64,000 nucleotides of DNA from Typha latifolia (Eukaryota > Streptophyta > Magnoliopsida > Poales > Typhaceae). Below are positions 23,838 through 34,229 of the stretch, one piece after another. Position numbers and translations under genes: made by a program. Below the pieces are notes generated by a model. That model did no database searches. It was not told where the DNA came from and worked only from the letters and a program-made list of their open reading frames with translations. The first letter of the stretch is position 1; each line of letters begins with the position of its first letter. The stretch is from positions 10,055,096 to 10,119,095 of the forward strand of contig CM034100.1 in NCBI GenBank assembly GCA_019914945.1. The letters run 5' to 3'.

Positions 23838-26485
23838 TATTACAAACAGGCTTGATTCGATTTGTAGCGGTTCTGGATAGAATTTGCATGAAACTTTTGA
23901 GAAATATTTCGGAGGATCTAGCTGTTAAATCAATGTGAAATTTTGATACGAAGTAGCCCTAGGAGAGAACTTTCCATGAATCTAATTTCACATAAATCAT
24001 ATGTGTAAATCGGAGGATATATTCAAAAAGCTAGATGAGAAAGTGCTAACAGAAAACGTGGCGCTAGTTGATGAAGAGGGAGGAGGGAGATGTTGAGGCC
24101 GACGACCTAGTTGAGAGAGATGCAAGGGAAAAAGCCAATTAATCCTTCATTCCAAGCATGCCTAAGATACAAGCCATAAGGCCCTATTTATAGAGATTAA
24201 ATCAAAATGTGCTAACCAAATTTAACTAAACCAATCTTCCTTATCTTCTCGGATTAACCCTTCATTTTTTTGTAGAAAGATACCGAATCTCCGAAAACTC
24301 CAAGTATAAAAGTTATAGATGAGAAAGTCACGACCTTCTCCAATAGGTTTGACTTTATTCGTATGTTTGTAGAATATCTTGCGAATATTTTACCAAAACT
24401 ATGCAGATCTAGATTTAGCTAATTAAATAAAATTGTAACATACTATGACTTTGACTAAACCACATAAGAATAACAAATAAGATAACTAGACTTGATCCAT
24501 CGAGCCCAATGTCTTTTGAGGTGATCCGATCTAGTCCGAATCACATCATTCCACCACGCTTCCATTCACCTTGTCCTCAAGGTGTCCATGGTGGTTTCCA
24601 AACCTCTTGTGGTTGTCGAATCCTTGTTTCCAACATTCAAGTTCATCTTCTATAGCCCAGGCTTGATCACATCTGGTCCTTGCAAGTGGCCACTCTTCAG
24701 GTCTGAAACACAAAGAATGTTTGGACACAAATTTATAATTAAGTTGATCAGATCAACTTGGCTTGAGTCTGTCTCATGCTCCCAAGTGAATGTTCCTAAC
24801 TTGTCCTTGGTTGTGGCCTCTTGCTGGTTCTTCACCTCTATCCTTTGGTTGATGGTGGGGTTCACCCCCCATCCCATGGGTCTTCTTCATGGTTTGCTAC
24901 CATAGGTGGTATAGGATGCAAGGGTGGAAATTCTACACGTCGATGTTGTGGTTTGTCACACCGAGGTCATGGTACTTGCAGAGTTGACCCTTGCTGGTCT
25001 TGTTCTAGCAGTGGAGGACTCTCCTCTAGCCTACGATGCTGGTCATGAGGTGGAGATCGATGATCTGGTTGGGCTGCAACTGATGGTGGAGCCAAAAAAG
25101 TTGCATCTCTAGCTGGTTCTTCCTCGTTGTTTCTAGGCATAGTGCCACCTTGATTACCTTCCTCGCGGTTGGTATAATCAAGTGCACGCCTTGGACGACT
25201 TTGCATGTCCATAAGGGTCACCTTGATCTCCAACATTGTTTGTGCCATGTGCGCCAGGGTTTGCGAGAGATCGGGAAGGCCTTCAGTCCGACCTCATGAG
25301 CTTAGTGGAGATGTCAATCTTGACGGAGCCATGTGGTCCGTCTCCATGCCTTGCTCTGATGTTTGAGATGATTGCCTCATTTGCTTTGCTGCCTTCGATC
25401 TTGTTGTAGCCATGACAGTCCGAGGATCGTTGGCTCTAATACCAAATTGTTACGAACCGGCTTGATCCGATTCGTAGTGGTTTTGGACAAAATTTGTATA
25501 GAACTTTCGAGAGATATTTCAGAGGATCTAGCCGTTAGATCAATGTGAAATTTTGATATGAGGTAGCCCTAGGAGAGAGCTTTCTATCTAGTTCATATAA
25601 ATCGGATGTGTAGATCAGAGGATATCTTCAAAAAGGTAGACAAAGGTCGAAGAGTCAAACCTATGAGATCAAGTCTGCACGAGATTTGCGATCCGTGGGT
25701 GGAGGCATAGATTGCTAGGTATACGATGGAGGTGATGATGGATTGGAGGCCGAGTAGTTGATGGCGGTGGCTCGACAATAGACGATGGTGATGGTGGCTT
25801 GCGGATGCGGATATGATAGATAGTTAAAGGCTATGATTAGACTACAACTATGATAGCATATAAAAATAAAAATCGTAGGGAGGTAGAGACGGTTAAGATA
25901 GAGAGAATGAGGAGAAGTAGGCCTGCCATACGGGACTAGGGCCATCGACGGAAGAGGGAGATTAGAAGCTAGATGAGACCATGCCAACGAAAGAGGCGGC
26001 GCTGGTTGGTAAAGAGGAAAAAGGGAGATGTTGAGGTCGGTGAGCTAGCTAAGAGAGATGCAAGGGCAAAAGCCAATTAATCTTTCATTCCAAGCATGCC
26101 TAATATATAAGCCATAAGGCCCTATTTATAGAGATTAAATCAAAAAGTCATAAACAAATTTAACTAAACTAGTCTTCCTTATCTTATAGGATTAACCCTT
26201 CATTTTCCTAGAGATAGATACCAGATCTCTAAAAACTCTGAATATAAAAGTTATAAATGAGGAAGTCACCGACTTTCTCCAATTAGTTTGATATTATTCG
26301 AATGTCTGAGAATATCTTACGAATATTTTATCGAAACTATGCAGATCTAAATTTAGCTAATTAAATAAAATCATAACATACTAAAACTTTGACTAAACCA
26401 CATAAGAATAATAAATAAGATAACTAGACTCGTTCCATCGAGCCAATGTCTTTCAAGGTGATCCGATATGATCCGAATCGCATAA
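23838..26485 (-). mobile_element. Non-autonomous LTR-C retrotransposon nested in LTR-A, CTACC target duplication
   Basis: Minus-strand element with its 5' LTR at 25448-26485 (1038 bp), 3' LTR at 23838-24548 (711 bp; an internal stretch is missing relative to the 5' LTR) and an 899 bp internal region. Flanks are ctacc at 23833-23837 and 26486-26490. The LTR start is TGATGTGATTC at 24548, mutated to TTATGCGATTC at 26485. The LTR end is CGGTTCGTAACA (25448). A tRNA-iMet-like site (atttggtattagagcc) follows at 25447. A purine-rich tract preceded by caccttgaggacaagg lies before the 3' LTR. It encodes no enzymes. Confidence 0.88.
24549..25413 (-). pseudogene. Gag N-terminal remnant of the LTR-C element
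   Basis: The first ATG after the primer binding site is at 25413, giving MATTRSKAAKQMRQSSQTSE, with a stop at about codon 40. A second open stretch (25248-24967) reads MAQTMLEIKVTLMDMQSRPR followed by a Pro/Gln/Glu-rich sequence, like the N-terminal part of plant gypsy gag. After that only decayed sequence up to the pol-end tract is seen. No zinc knuckle, protease or RT. Confidence 0.6.
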
Positions 26486-26596
26486 CTACCACCACCTAAA
26501 TTTTTATAATTTTATTATGTCCAAATCTGGTCCGAATCACATCATACAACCACCTAAATTTTTCTAATTTATTATGTCCAAATCTGGTTCATAATA

Positions 26597-27404
26597 TTGG
26601 TATCAGAGCTAGGTTCATCGACCGTCAGTGAAGACGCGATCAAAGAAAATTCGAGGGAGATCGTTACTGCCATAGAGGACTAAGAACTCATCTCCATACC
26701 AACTTGGTTTTCTCCAGCATCGCCACCACAAATAGTAACCACTACCGTCGAGCCATCAATGTGGGCAAAGGCATTATTCAAAGAACTTTCAAATATTTGA
26801 AAGAGAGTTTGAAGAAGATGCAAACTTCCCTGCACTACCATAGTCGTCGGCAACCGTTGAATAGCCACCCCTTCTACCTTCAAGCACCAATAATGGTGAA
26901 ACCATGGGGACCATCCAAACTGTGAGAACCACCCCTCATCCGATCGAGGAGGGAAACCCTCTATCCTTGTAGACCAAGCCCTTTGTCGTAGTAACACTAG
27001 AGCAATCCCTAGTTATGAAATTGACGTCCTTGCCCCCACCTACAGTAGAAGCTATGGTTGAAAACCCTAGCTTTCCACTAACGGCAATCTAGGCTCCACT
27101 AGCCCAAACTATCATGATTGATCACTTCCTTGGACCTTCTGTGCACCCAAGCCATGGCCTAAATTGCATGTCTTAAGACCTCATGTCAAATCACCTACTG
27201 CTAGGATTTGGTTCGAGCCAACCGCGACTAGGGCAAACTATGGCTCCAACAAGTCGGCCCTAGAGCAAAACCCACCATATGCCCCACCTCCACTTGGCAG
27301 ATGAGATCTACACAAAGATTGAGGACATTCATTTCAAGAGCGACGGAAGGTTTGTAAACCACTATAAACACCTTGAGAATAAGGTGGTCAAAAGCGTAGT
27401 GGAT
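26597..27404 (+). pseudogene. Internal region 2 of the array
   Basis: 808 bp. Begins with the intact primer binding site ttggtatcagagct and ends with the aaggtgg...gtagtggat tract at the start of LTR copy 3. The 5' and 3' blocks match internal region 1, while the middle is longer, so the two units differ by indels. The 3' part (27279-27400) translates to EDIHFKSDGRF and HLENKVVKS, reminiscent of the extreme C-terminus of a gypsy polyprotein. No enzyme domain. Confidence 0.65.
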
Positions 27405-27974
27405 TGTTATGATCTGATCACATGGGTTAAGTTAGTCGAGTCGGTTGAGTCAAGTCAAGTCAAATTGAATTAGTTAATTTGCTTTATCTTATTATTTTGA
27501 TTTTTAAATAAATTGGATAATCCATATGTAGATTTGACCTGCTAGATTTTTTACTCCTAAAAATGGGAGTAGACATGTATTGATTAGTATTATTGAATGA
27601 ATATGAATTTAGCCAATTTATTTTTGTCTTTATCTTTTTATAGAGCCGTTAAATCGTCCTTATTTTTCTAGGAGTAGATCGTAAATATAGAAGCATATCG
27701 ATATTTCAAACCCTAACCACCATCTTTCTCCAGCAGTTGCCCTACCTTATGGTTGTCGACCATCACCCTTGGCTAGTTGCGACCCTCTCACGACCGTCAT
27801 AACGTCGAATATTTATTGTTATGCACTGTATGTACCTTGCTTTACTATTTAATTTATATCTTTTCATCCAGACCTCCGATTTAAGTTAAACTAAAGCCAT
27901 TAGAATCCTAACTCACGAAGCTACCACCACTAAAATTTTTATAGTTTTTTTAACTCCAAATCTGGTTCATAACA
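27405..27974 (+). repeat. LTR-A copy 3 of the array
   Basis: 570 bp with the best-preserved ends of the family, TGTTATGATC and ttcataaca (8 bp inverted ends). Followed by the outer target duplication aactt at 27975-27979. Confidence 0.85.
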
Positions 27975-29364
27975 AACTTTGCCCTCAATCCATACAAAAA
28001 GGACAGAGAGAGTTGTACCGTTATTTATTAGTTGCGTTAAGGGGTCATTTAATTTCTTGTATTTCAAAATATACAAGTATTAAGATATATATATATATAT
28101 CTAGATGTTGTATCTAGATAAACAAATGATTTGTTTGGTTGATTGTATTTCATAACGCTGTATTTATTAGACACAAATTTGATTAGTTATATATCATAAT
28201 GACATATTTAATAAATAAGTATTTAATTAGAGGAGAATAAAAAAGAGAAGATGAAAGATAAGTTAAGGTTGACGATGGAAATGAGAAGAGAGGAGAAAGA
28301 TGGTTTGGGATCAGTATGAGAGAAGAAAGAGGTCAAGTTAGGATGGCTTTAGCATTCATGTGATCCAAATAGATGCCAAAAGACTGTATTTGTATTTAAT
28401 TAAATTTTTAACATACTATTTTCAAATTTGATGCACCAAATTAAAGTTGCATCTATTAATATAGCATTTAGAAAAACTCCCAACCAAATAGCTTTTAAGT
28501 ACATCTTATCCTTGATTAGATATTTTGATATTCTATAATAATATAAAGTTCTCTTTAATTCCTCTAACCAAACAGAACAACAGATTGGACACACAAGAAC
28601 TACATATGAATTACAAATTCTCATCTTCTTCTCTAGCCGAACGAAAAATTACAGTAACTATGTCATACGTTAGAAGTTATTACTCTTATAATTTATGATT
28701 ATTGCTCTTCGCAATTATTACTATTGTATTTTACAGCACTCTAATAAGTGTGAAATAAATTTATGGATTTCATTTTTGTACTATTTTAATTGGTAGTTAG
28801 TTTGCAATTATTGAACATAATTTATAATTTCTTCCACATAAGATTCACATTTTATTATGTAATTCACAGTTATTAAAGACATGTATTTTTACAAGTTTTT
28901 TGGTTTTATTACGTAATACACAGTTATTGAATACTTATACTTTTCCGTTCCATAATTTTATAAACGTAATTCATAATTATTAAATACTTATATTCTATGA
29001 GTTTCACAATTTTATTATGTGATTCACAATTAATGAACACTTACATTTTTCTAAATTTTTGTGTTATTTTACGTAGTTTCTAGTTCGTACTAGTGTAAGA
29101 TCATAGTTAATTTATATAATTCATAGTTTTATCCGAGACAAAAATGACAAAATAGTATATTTGTTTTGAAAACCGAATGAGCAGAATATAATTTGTAGTT
29201 ATTTTACATATTATGTCAATATATATGAGAGAGAAAACTTAGATCGTATCTAATGCATAGTAGTCTTCTCTCACTTCACTGCTTAACGAGAATAAAGTTA
29301 GATAAAAGAAAAAGGAAAAATATCAGAAAAACAAAATAAATTAAAAAAATAAAGTCGACCTGAC
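27975..29364. other. AT-rich noncoding spacer
   Basis: No gene seen. Contains an (AT)n run near 28088-28102 and a cluster of degenerate tandem repeats (28800-29060). Segments near 28130 (tgtttggttga) and 28560 (ctaaccaaacag) are short inverted matches that could mark a MITE, but no full terminal inverted repeat was found. Confidence 0.4.
28800..29060. repeat. Degenerate tandem repeat, about 60-65 bp unit, about 4 copies
   Basis: Units repeat the pattern ttttattatgtaattcacagttattaaa...ctta. The core (ttta, gta-attca-a, ttattaaata, acttatatttt) recurs at roughly 28850, 28910, 28965 and 29020 with many substitutions. Confidence 0.55.
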
Positions 29365-29676
29365 TGTAGGCCAGGTACTTTCCCAACTCATCTTTCCGGG
29401 GAGCCAAGAAACCTCTTCGAGCCTCCTGGTTTTGGTTAGACGTTATCATTGGGCAGGTCGGGCCGGGCTTTTCGGGCTAATCGGGCTTAAGTATTTATCC
29501 ACTGCCCGACCCACCAATCACTCGGACCAAGCCGGGTTTGGGTTGGACTAGAATAGTCTAGCCCATTACCGCCCGTCGGCCCATGAGATATCAGGCTGGC
29601 CGGGTCGGGCTCTACTGATTAAGATTTTCAGCGGCCCGTGAGATATCAGACAAGAGCCAAAACGCTGGCTTTGGCG

Positions 29677-30349
29677 ATGGCGGAGGGGGCGAGATCTCGC
29701 GGCCAAAAGGCGGGGGTAGCGGTAGAGCTCCAGATCTCCGACCTCCAACTCCGGAGTCGTAATGCCCTAATGTAGCCGCGGACGACGAGAACGGAGCAGA
29801 ATTTTGGCAATCGGCGACGCTCCACCATAGATCTCGGTAGGATCTCGTGCTGCTCGAGCAATGCCTCATGCGAGGTGCTGCCGGAAGAGCCGCCATTGTG
29901 GTATATCGACCGGGAGGTAAGTGGAATTTGAATTCGAATAGAGTTCTTCCCTCTTCCTTACTCAAATTTTAACGCCCTCCTCTATTCTTCTTCTTCTTCC
30001 TCTTCTTCTTCTTCTTTAAGGATGACGGCGAGGACTGCAGCATAGGAAGGTTCGCTTCCTTGCTTCGTGCTTTAATTTTTGTGCCTACGCTCGAAAATCT
30101 TCCTCTGATTTTGATCTTTTCAGTATAGAGACGACGCCGACGAGTGCTATAAAGGACAAACGGGCCGATCTGGAATCTACCGCCGGGATGGCGCCTCCTG
30201 AGGCTGAGATCGAGGAGTTCTTCGCTGCGGTTGAGCGCACCGAGCAGCGACGATTCGCTAACAAGTACTTGTGGAGAATGGATCTGAGGAGTGTGACAAA
30301 CACAAGGGTCCAAGATAGCTTGGGCAGATGGAGAGACAGAGAATTGTGA
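29677..30349 (+). pseudogene. Captured KRP/ICK (plant CDK inhibitor) gene fragment inside hAT
   Basis: KRP proteins bind CDK-cyclin complexes in the nucleus and block them through a conserved C-terminal motif. Here, 29677-29916 translates from ATG through DLQLRSRNALM (as in the KRP LQLRSR motif), then an in-frame TAG at 29773. A frame-shifted part reads ISCCSSNAS, like the KRP RCSSN motif. Good splice sites follow: donor at 29917 (gag|gtaagt), acceptors at 30020 (ctttaag) and 30123 (ttttcag). The last segment (30124-30349) reads ETTPTSAIKDK, LESTAG, EAEIEEFFAA and EQRRFANKY, the KRP CDK/cyclin-binding motif. It then departs from the family before the terminal GRYEW motif and ends at 30347-30349. 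Retained introns mean capture at DNA level. It is antisense to the transposase. Confidence 0.82.
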
Positions 30350-30519
30350 TCTTGTGGAGTTGTGCCATTGTGGGTGCTGGCCTGTTATTGCCAGTTGGCC
30401 ACTGCCCACTTGGCCACTTGGCCTCAAAGTGGGATTTTTTAAGAGTTTTATAAAAAAACACCCCATATTTTACCATTATTATTATTCACCCAAATTTACA
30501 CAGCCAGTTGGCCGACTAC

Positions 30520-30620
30520 GTTCGCACCGCGTTCGAACGCGCTGTCAAGAGTTCACACATACAGAGAATGCATTCAGGGCGTTCGAATGTGAAAACAAGC
30601 GTTTGCACATACAGAGAACA
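30520..30620 (+). repeat. GTTCGAAC-module segment inside hAT
   Basis: Contains gcgttcgaacgcg, gggcgttcgaatg and two cacatacagagaa(t/c) words spaced as in the LTR-B/LTR-D U3 regions. It suggests that LTR sequence was picked up by, or inserted into, the hAT element next to the KRP fragment. Confidence 0.6.
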
Positions 30621-30919
30621 CGTTGTAAATAAAATAAATGAAAAAATAGAATTAAAATAAATAAAAATAAATGAGCAGATGTAAAAAAAATAAATAGTTA
30701 AAGAAATGAGTAAATAGAAATATTTTTATAATTAAATAAATAGTTACACCAAAATTAGGAGGAATTTTTTTTTGCATCACTATAGAATGAGCACATCATC
30801 CCAACTAGGTTGTCACCTACCCACCTATCTATCACTTGCGTAATCCATCTATCAATTATAAATAATAAAATAAAATTACATTAGTCATTGAGATTTAAAA
30901 ACTCAAATTATATATTTTA

Positions 30920-32864
30920 TGTTGCAAAATGGTCGTCCATTTGCGATATAGATTTGACAGCATACCAATCTTGTAGGCACATCAGCGCTTCAATTGTTTC
31001 TTTTCCCAAACATGATCTACATTGATCAATCAATCACCCACTTGTACTAAAAGCAGATTCTGAAGGTACAGTAGAAATAAGAATGGTCAATATATCACGG
31101 GCCATGACAGCAACAATTGAAAATCTCATCTCATTTACCTTCTATCATACTAAAGTATCTATTTCATCCTCACTTACAAAATTATTGTAATATGTTTGAG
31201 GCTCAGTGACTCCCCCTGACATTAATGAAGTTCTCATCATTTTAAGTTAGGCAAGTAATGACTTCTTAGTACTATCACTTTCAGGAAAAATAACAGAAGA
31301 TGAAGGCGTAGAGGAAGAAGAACCATATATAATAGAATAATCATTAAAAATCCTTTCAAAATAACTTTTAATAGTTACCGCACGAGAAACATAGTCATCT
31401 TGTTTATTTTCATATAAACCATTAAAAATATCAAAAAGGCCAGTCTTTTTAAGTTGAGGTTCTAATAAAATGCCAAAACTAATAAGTAAAGGAAAAGGTT
31501 TAAAATATTTAGCATATTTAGTTTCTATCTTTTGGAAAACATTATATAAAGTCCGATCATTTTTAAAAGCAATAAAAAGTTGAACAATATTAACAAGTTG
31601 CATACCAACGATTGTAATTGTAGGAGAATAAGAGCTTGATAACATATTAGTAGCATCAAAAAATATTTTTTAATTATTTTTATTTTTTCTGCATTTTTCT
31701 ATTCTAAATCAGTAGGACATTCCAGTTCATTACTAATATGTAAAGAAACATAAGAAATTATAGGTTTTTGATATTCAAGTACTAATTCTAACATTTCATA
31801 AGTAGAGTTCTATCTATGTTGTACATCCAATTGAAGTTTTTTAGCTTTTAATCCATACCTTTTGCACGTATTTGCAAATGTTTTAGCTCTTTTATCATTA
31901 AAAATGATATGATGTATAATTTCTCTATTTATGAATTAGCTCAGAAATTTCTTTTAGACCACTTTGTATAATTAAATTTATAATATGACACATCCATCTA
32001 TTATGTAATAATTCACTATTACAAAGTAAAGGAAGAAAACATCGAAGATTAGAAATTGTGGAATCATTATTAGATGCATTATTAAGAGTAAGAGAAAAAA
32101 AACCTTATTTTGGATATTATAACTTATTAACTCTTGAATAATAGTACGAAAAAGATATTCACCAGTATGACTCTCATTAAGCTTTTAAAAAGAAATTATT
32201 CGTTTTTATATTTTCCAATTATCATCAATAAAATGTGTGGTTATACACATAAAAGACAAATGTTGGCATAAAGTCCAAATATCACTAGTAAAAGAAATTC
32301 TAGATTTTAATTTTTCAAAATCTAACATTAATTTTTCTTTTTCTTTAGCAAAATATTTTAAAACATCTCTTCTAATTGTATGACAAGAAATTCTTTTAAA
32401 AGCCGAATTAAAAACTCTTTATAAACAACCTTCAAGTTCCGGATCATCACCCGAATAATATATTTAACTATTTCTTTGCGAGCATTTTCATAATTCAATT
32501 GAAAATTAGAAATATTTTTGGAAGCACCTTGATTAAGCAACATTTGACCAATATCAAGTTGAATTTTTTTATGCTTGTCTTTAATATGCCTCATTAGGTG
32601 AGTAGTGTCATTCTTAGTTAATACAGAAAAATCATGATTATATTGAAGATATTTAGCTCTACAATATATAACATTACCTTGGTCATCTTTCATTTCAATC
32701 CTTTTGAAATACTTCCAAACTTCGGATTTTAATCTCTTAGAACTACCTGATGATGAAGCCAAAGCCAGAGTTTCCAGATCAGGTTGAGGTTAAGATGCGA
32801 GTATATGATTAATTAAAGTTCCGCCCTCTAATTGCGATTCTATATGATCATCAAAGGAATCCAT
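30920..32864 (-). pseudogene. hAT transposase (BED zinc finger to dimerisation domain), broken
   Basis: Cut-and-paste transposase of the Ac superfamily. The start at 32864 (MDSFDDHIESQLEGG) is followed by an in-frame stop at about codon 25. The BED-type zinc finger comes next (SEVWKYFKRIE, YCRAKYL, HLMRHIKDKH). The catalytic region near 32280-32130 reads TSDIWTLCQHLSFMCITTHF and HTGEYLFRTIIQELI. An open block at 31645-31247 includes YFKPFPLLISFGILLEP. The C-terminal hAT dimerisation domain is near 31080-30960 (ILTILISTVPSESAFSTSG). Several stops and frameshifts disable it, yet the gene order is complete, so decay came after insertion. Confidence 0.85.
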
Positions 32865-33627
32865 ATTAGAGAGAATTTGCTAATTTGAAGACTAAAAATC
32901 TTGAAACCTTTAATTTGGAAAAAACTTGAGAGATTAGAGAATTTGAGAATGTGTGATAAATTTAAAAAATTTATCATCTATTTATAAGCATGAGAAAAGT
33001 TAAAATTACCCAAATACCCATATAAAATAGTTGTTTATTTATGTTAAAAAGGTAAAATGGTAAAAAAACGATGGAGGTCCTATTTTGCTAATTTTTAAAA
33101 AAAAATTAGCTATTTTTAGAATATTTTTTACCGTTACATTTTTTTTAAAATATTTATATTCTTCTCTCTTTAAAAAAAATATATTAAAAAAATTAAATAG
33201 TACATGGGCTGATATGTGATGGCACGTGGGCTAAAAAATTTAAACAATACTTGTACTTGGGCTGAACTGTGATGGGAAAGATGGGCTAAAAAAAATTATA
33301 AAACGGTACAGTGTACAAAATGTAGCAGGCGGGTAGGCCAAACAGGCGGGCGGGCTTTTAGGCCAAGCCAAATGGGTGGGCTTCTGAGCCGGGCCGGGTT
33401 GGGCGGACAAAGAGTTGGCCCGTGCCGCCCGTTGATGGTTCGGGCTCGGGCCGGGCCAGGCCCAAACCGGGTCCGAGCTGGGCTTAGCCCGGTCCAAACC
33501 GGGTTGGGCCCGATGATCAGGTCTAGTCTTGGTCCGCCATTCTTAGCGTTAGATCCTTGCTCAAGGAAAATATTATCTGAAGGATAGGTAATGGCAGATC
33601 AATCCATGTCCTCAACGAGCACTCTGC

Positions 33628-34197
33628 ATGGCAGATAATGTCTGCTTGGGTTTCAAGGTGAAGCCTCTAGAGGAAGATAGGACTCCCTTCCTTTTTAAGA
33701 ACTCCTCATCTCTAGATAACCCGCTCCTTGTTGCCGGTGATATAGTCGGTTGGGCTAATGCGGCTTGGCACGGTTCAAATGTTGGTGGCATAGGCATCGC
33801 AATAGCTAAGCATCCAGACCCTATCTCCCTTGGCAAAGCCATCTTCCTGGTGCATTGCCAAAACGCACTCTATAGGGAAGCTTAAGCTTTGCTGCAAATG
33901 ATCAAAGAGGCTATTAGGATAGCCAATGAAAAAAAGATTTGGGTTTTTAGCGACTGCCAACACCTTGTCACTTTGATCAACAGCTCCTCTTTGGAAAATG
34001 CGGAATGGACTATTGCTCCAATAGTATCTGAATGTAGCCAACTGATCTCCAAAACAGCCTTTCTAAGAATTTGCTATACTAGCAAAAACAACAATGTTAT
34101 TGCCAACCTGGCAAAATATGCAGTACTTAGCAAAACCTGTCAGGATCGGATAAATCCTCCCATCAATTTCTATTGTAACCTGCCTTATTCAGAATGA
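33628..34197 (+). pseudogene. LINE RNase H domain (RVT_3-like)
   Basis: Two adjacent open segments in the same frame, separated by one stop at about 33884. The first has the N-terminal RNase H strand (GDIVGWANAAWHGSNVGGIG), where the usual catalytic Asp of the DAAW-type motif reads Asn. The second has WVFSDCQHLVTLINS, with the conserved Asp, and NVIANLAKYA, where the usual AD.LAK aspartate reads Asn. It is the C-terminal domain of the LINE polyprotein and is catalytically damaged. Confidence 0.75.
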
Positions 34198-34229
34198 ACT
34201 AGTCCATGGACTATTTAAAAAAAAAAAAA

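Larger units (their letters stand above)
23311..26596 (+). repeat. LTR-A copy 2 (shared middle LTR), split by a nested element
   Basis: LTR-A runs from 23311 to 23837, is interrupted at 23838-26485, and resumes at 26486 with the duplicated target ctacc. It ends at 26596 (ttcataata), immediately before a second primer binding site (ttggtatcagagct, 26597-26610). Its terminal about 55 bp (accacctaaattttt to caaatctgg) is duplicated in tandem at 26487-26596. Confidence 0.8.
22171..27974 (+). mobile_element. Tandem array LTR-int-LTR-int-LTR of a small non-autonomous LTR element
   Basis: Three LTR-A copies (22171-22686, 23311-26596 with a nested element, 27405-27974) alternate with two related internal regions (22687-23310 and 26597-27404). 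The whole set is flanked by one perfect 5 bp duplication, aactt, at 22166-22170 and 27975-27979. Each internal region starts with a tRNA-iMet primer binding site and ends with a caaggtg...gtagtggat tract before the next LTR. Each has lost protease, RT and integrase. One outer duplication implies a single insertion, followed by unequal recombination that added a unit. Confidence 0.85.
29437..33525 (-). mobile_element. hAT-family DNA transposon carrying a host gene fragment
   Basis: 4089 bp. Terminal inverted repeats are TAGACGTTATCATTGGGC at the left and TAGACCTGATCATCGGGC at the right (reverse complemented), 14/18 identical. The 8 bp target duplication is gttttggt (29429-29436) and gtcttggt (33526-33533), 7/8. 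Subterminal regions are rich in cgggc/gggcc motifs, as in Ac-like elements. It holds a minus-strand transposase pseudogene (30920-32864), a plus-strand KRP-like fragment (29677-30349) and a GTTCGAAC-module segment (30520-30620). Confidence 0.88.
29365..34229 (+). mobile_element. 5'-truncated LINE (L1-type) split by a hAT transposon
   Basis: LINE ORF2 C-terminal sequence lies on both sides of the hAT element: 29365-29436 (ARYFPNSSF, then KKPLRASWFW) and 33526 onward (SVRSLLKENII, then RIGNGRSIHV). These are hallmarks of the region before the RNase H domain in plant LINEs. Removing the hAT plus one target copy makes the frame continuous across the site. RNase H follows at about 33690-34140. A 13-A tail at 34217-34229 marks the LINE 3' end. 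Stops (W to TGA after KENII, and one inside RNase H) show it is dead. Confidence 0.82.

Noticed and set aside
29612..30466. Minus-strand open frames in the hAT left part
   Set aside because: Antisense shadows of the KRP-like fragment and polypurine-tract translations; the plus strand carries the recognisable motifs.
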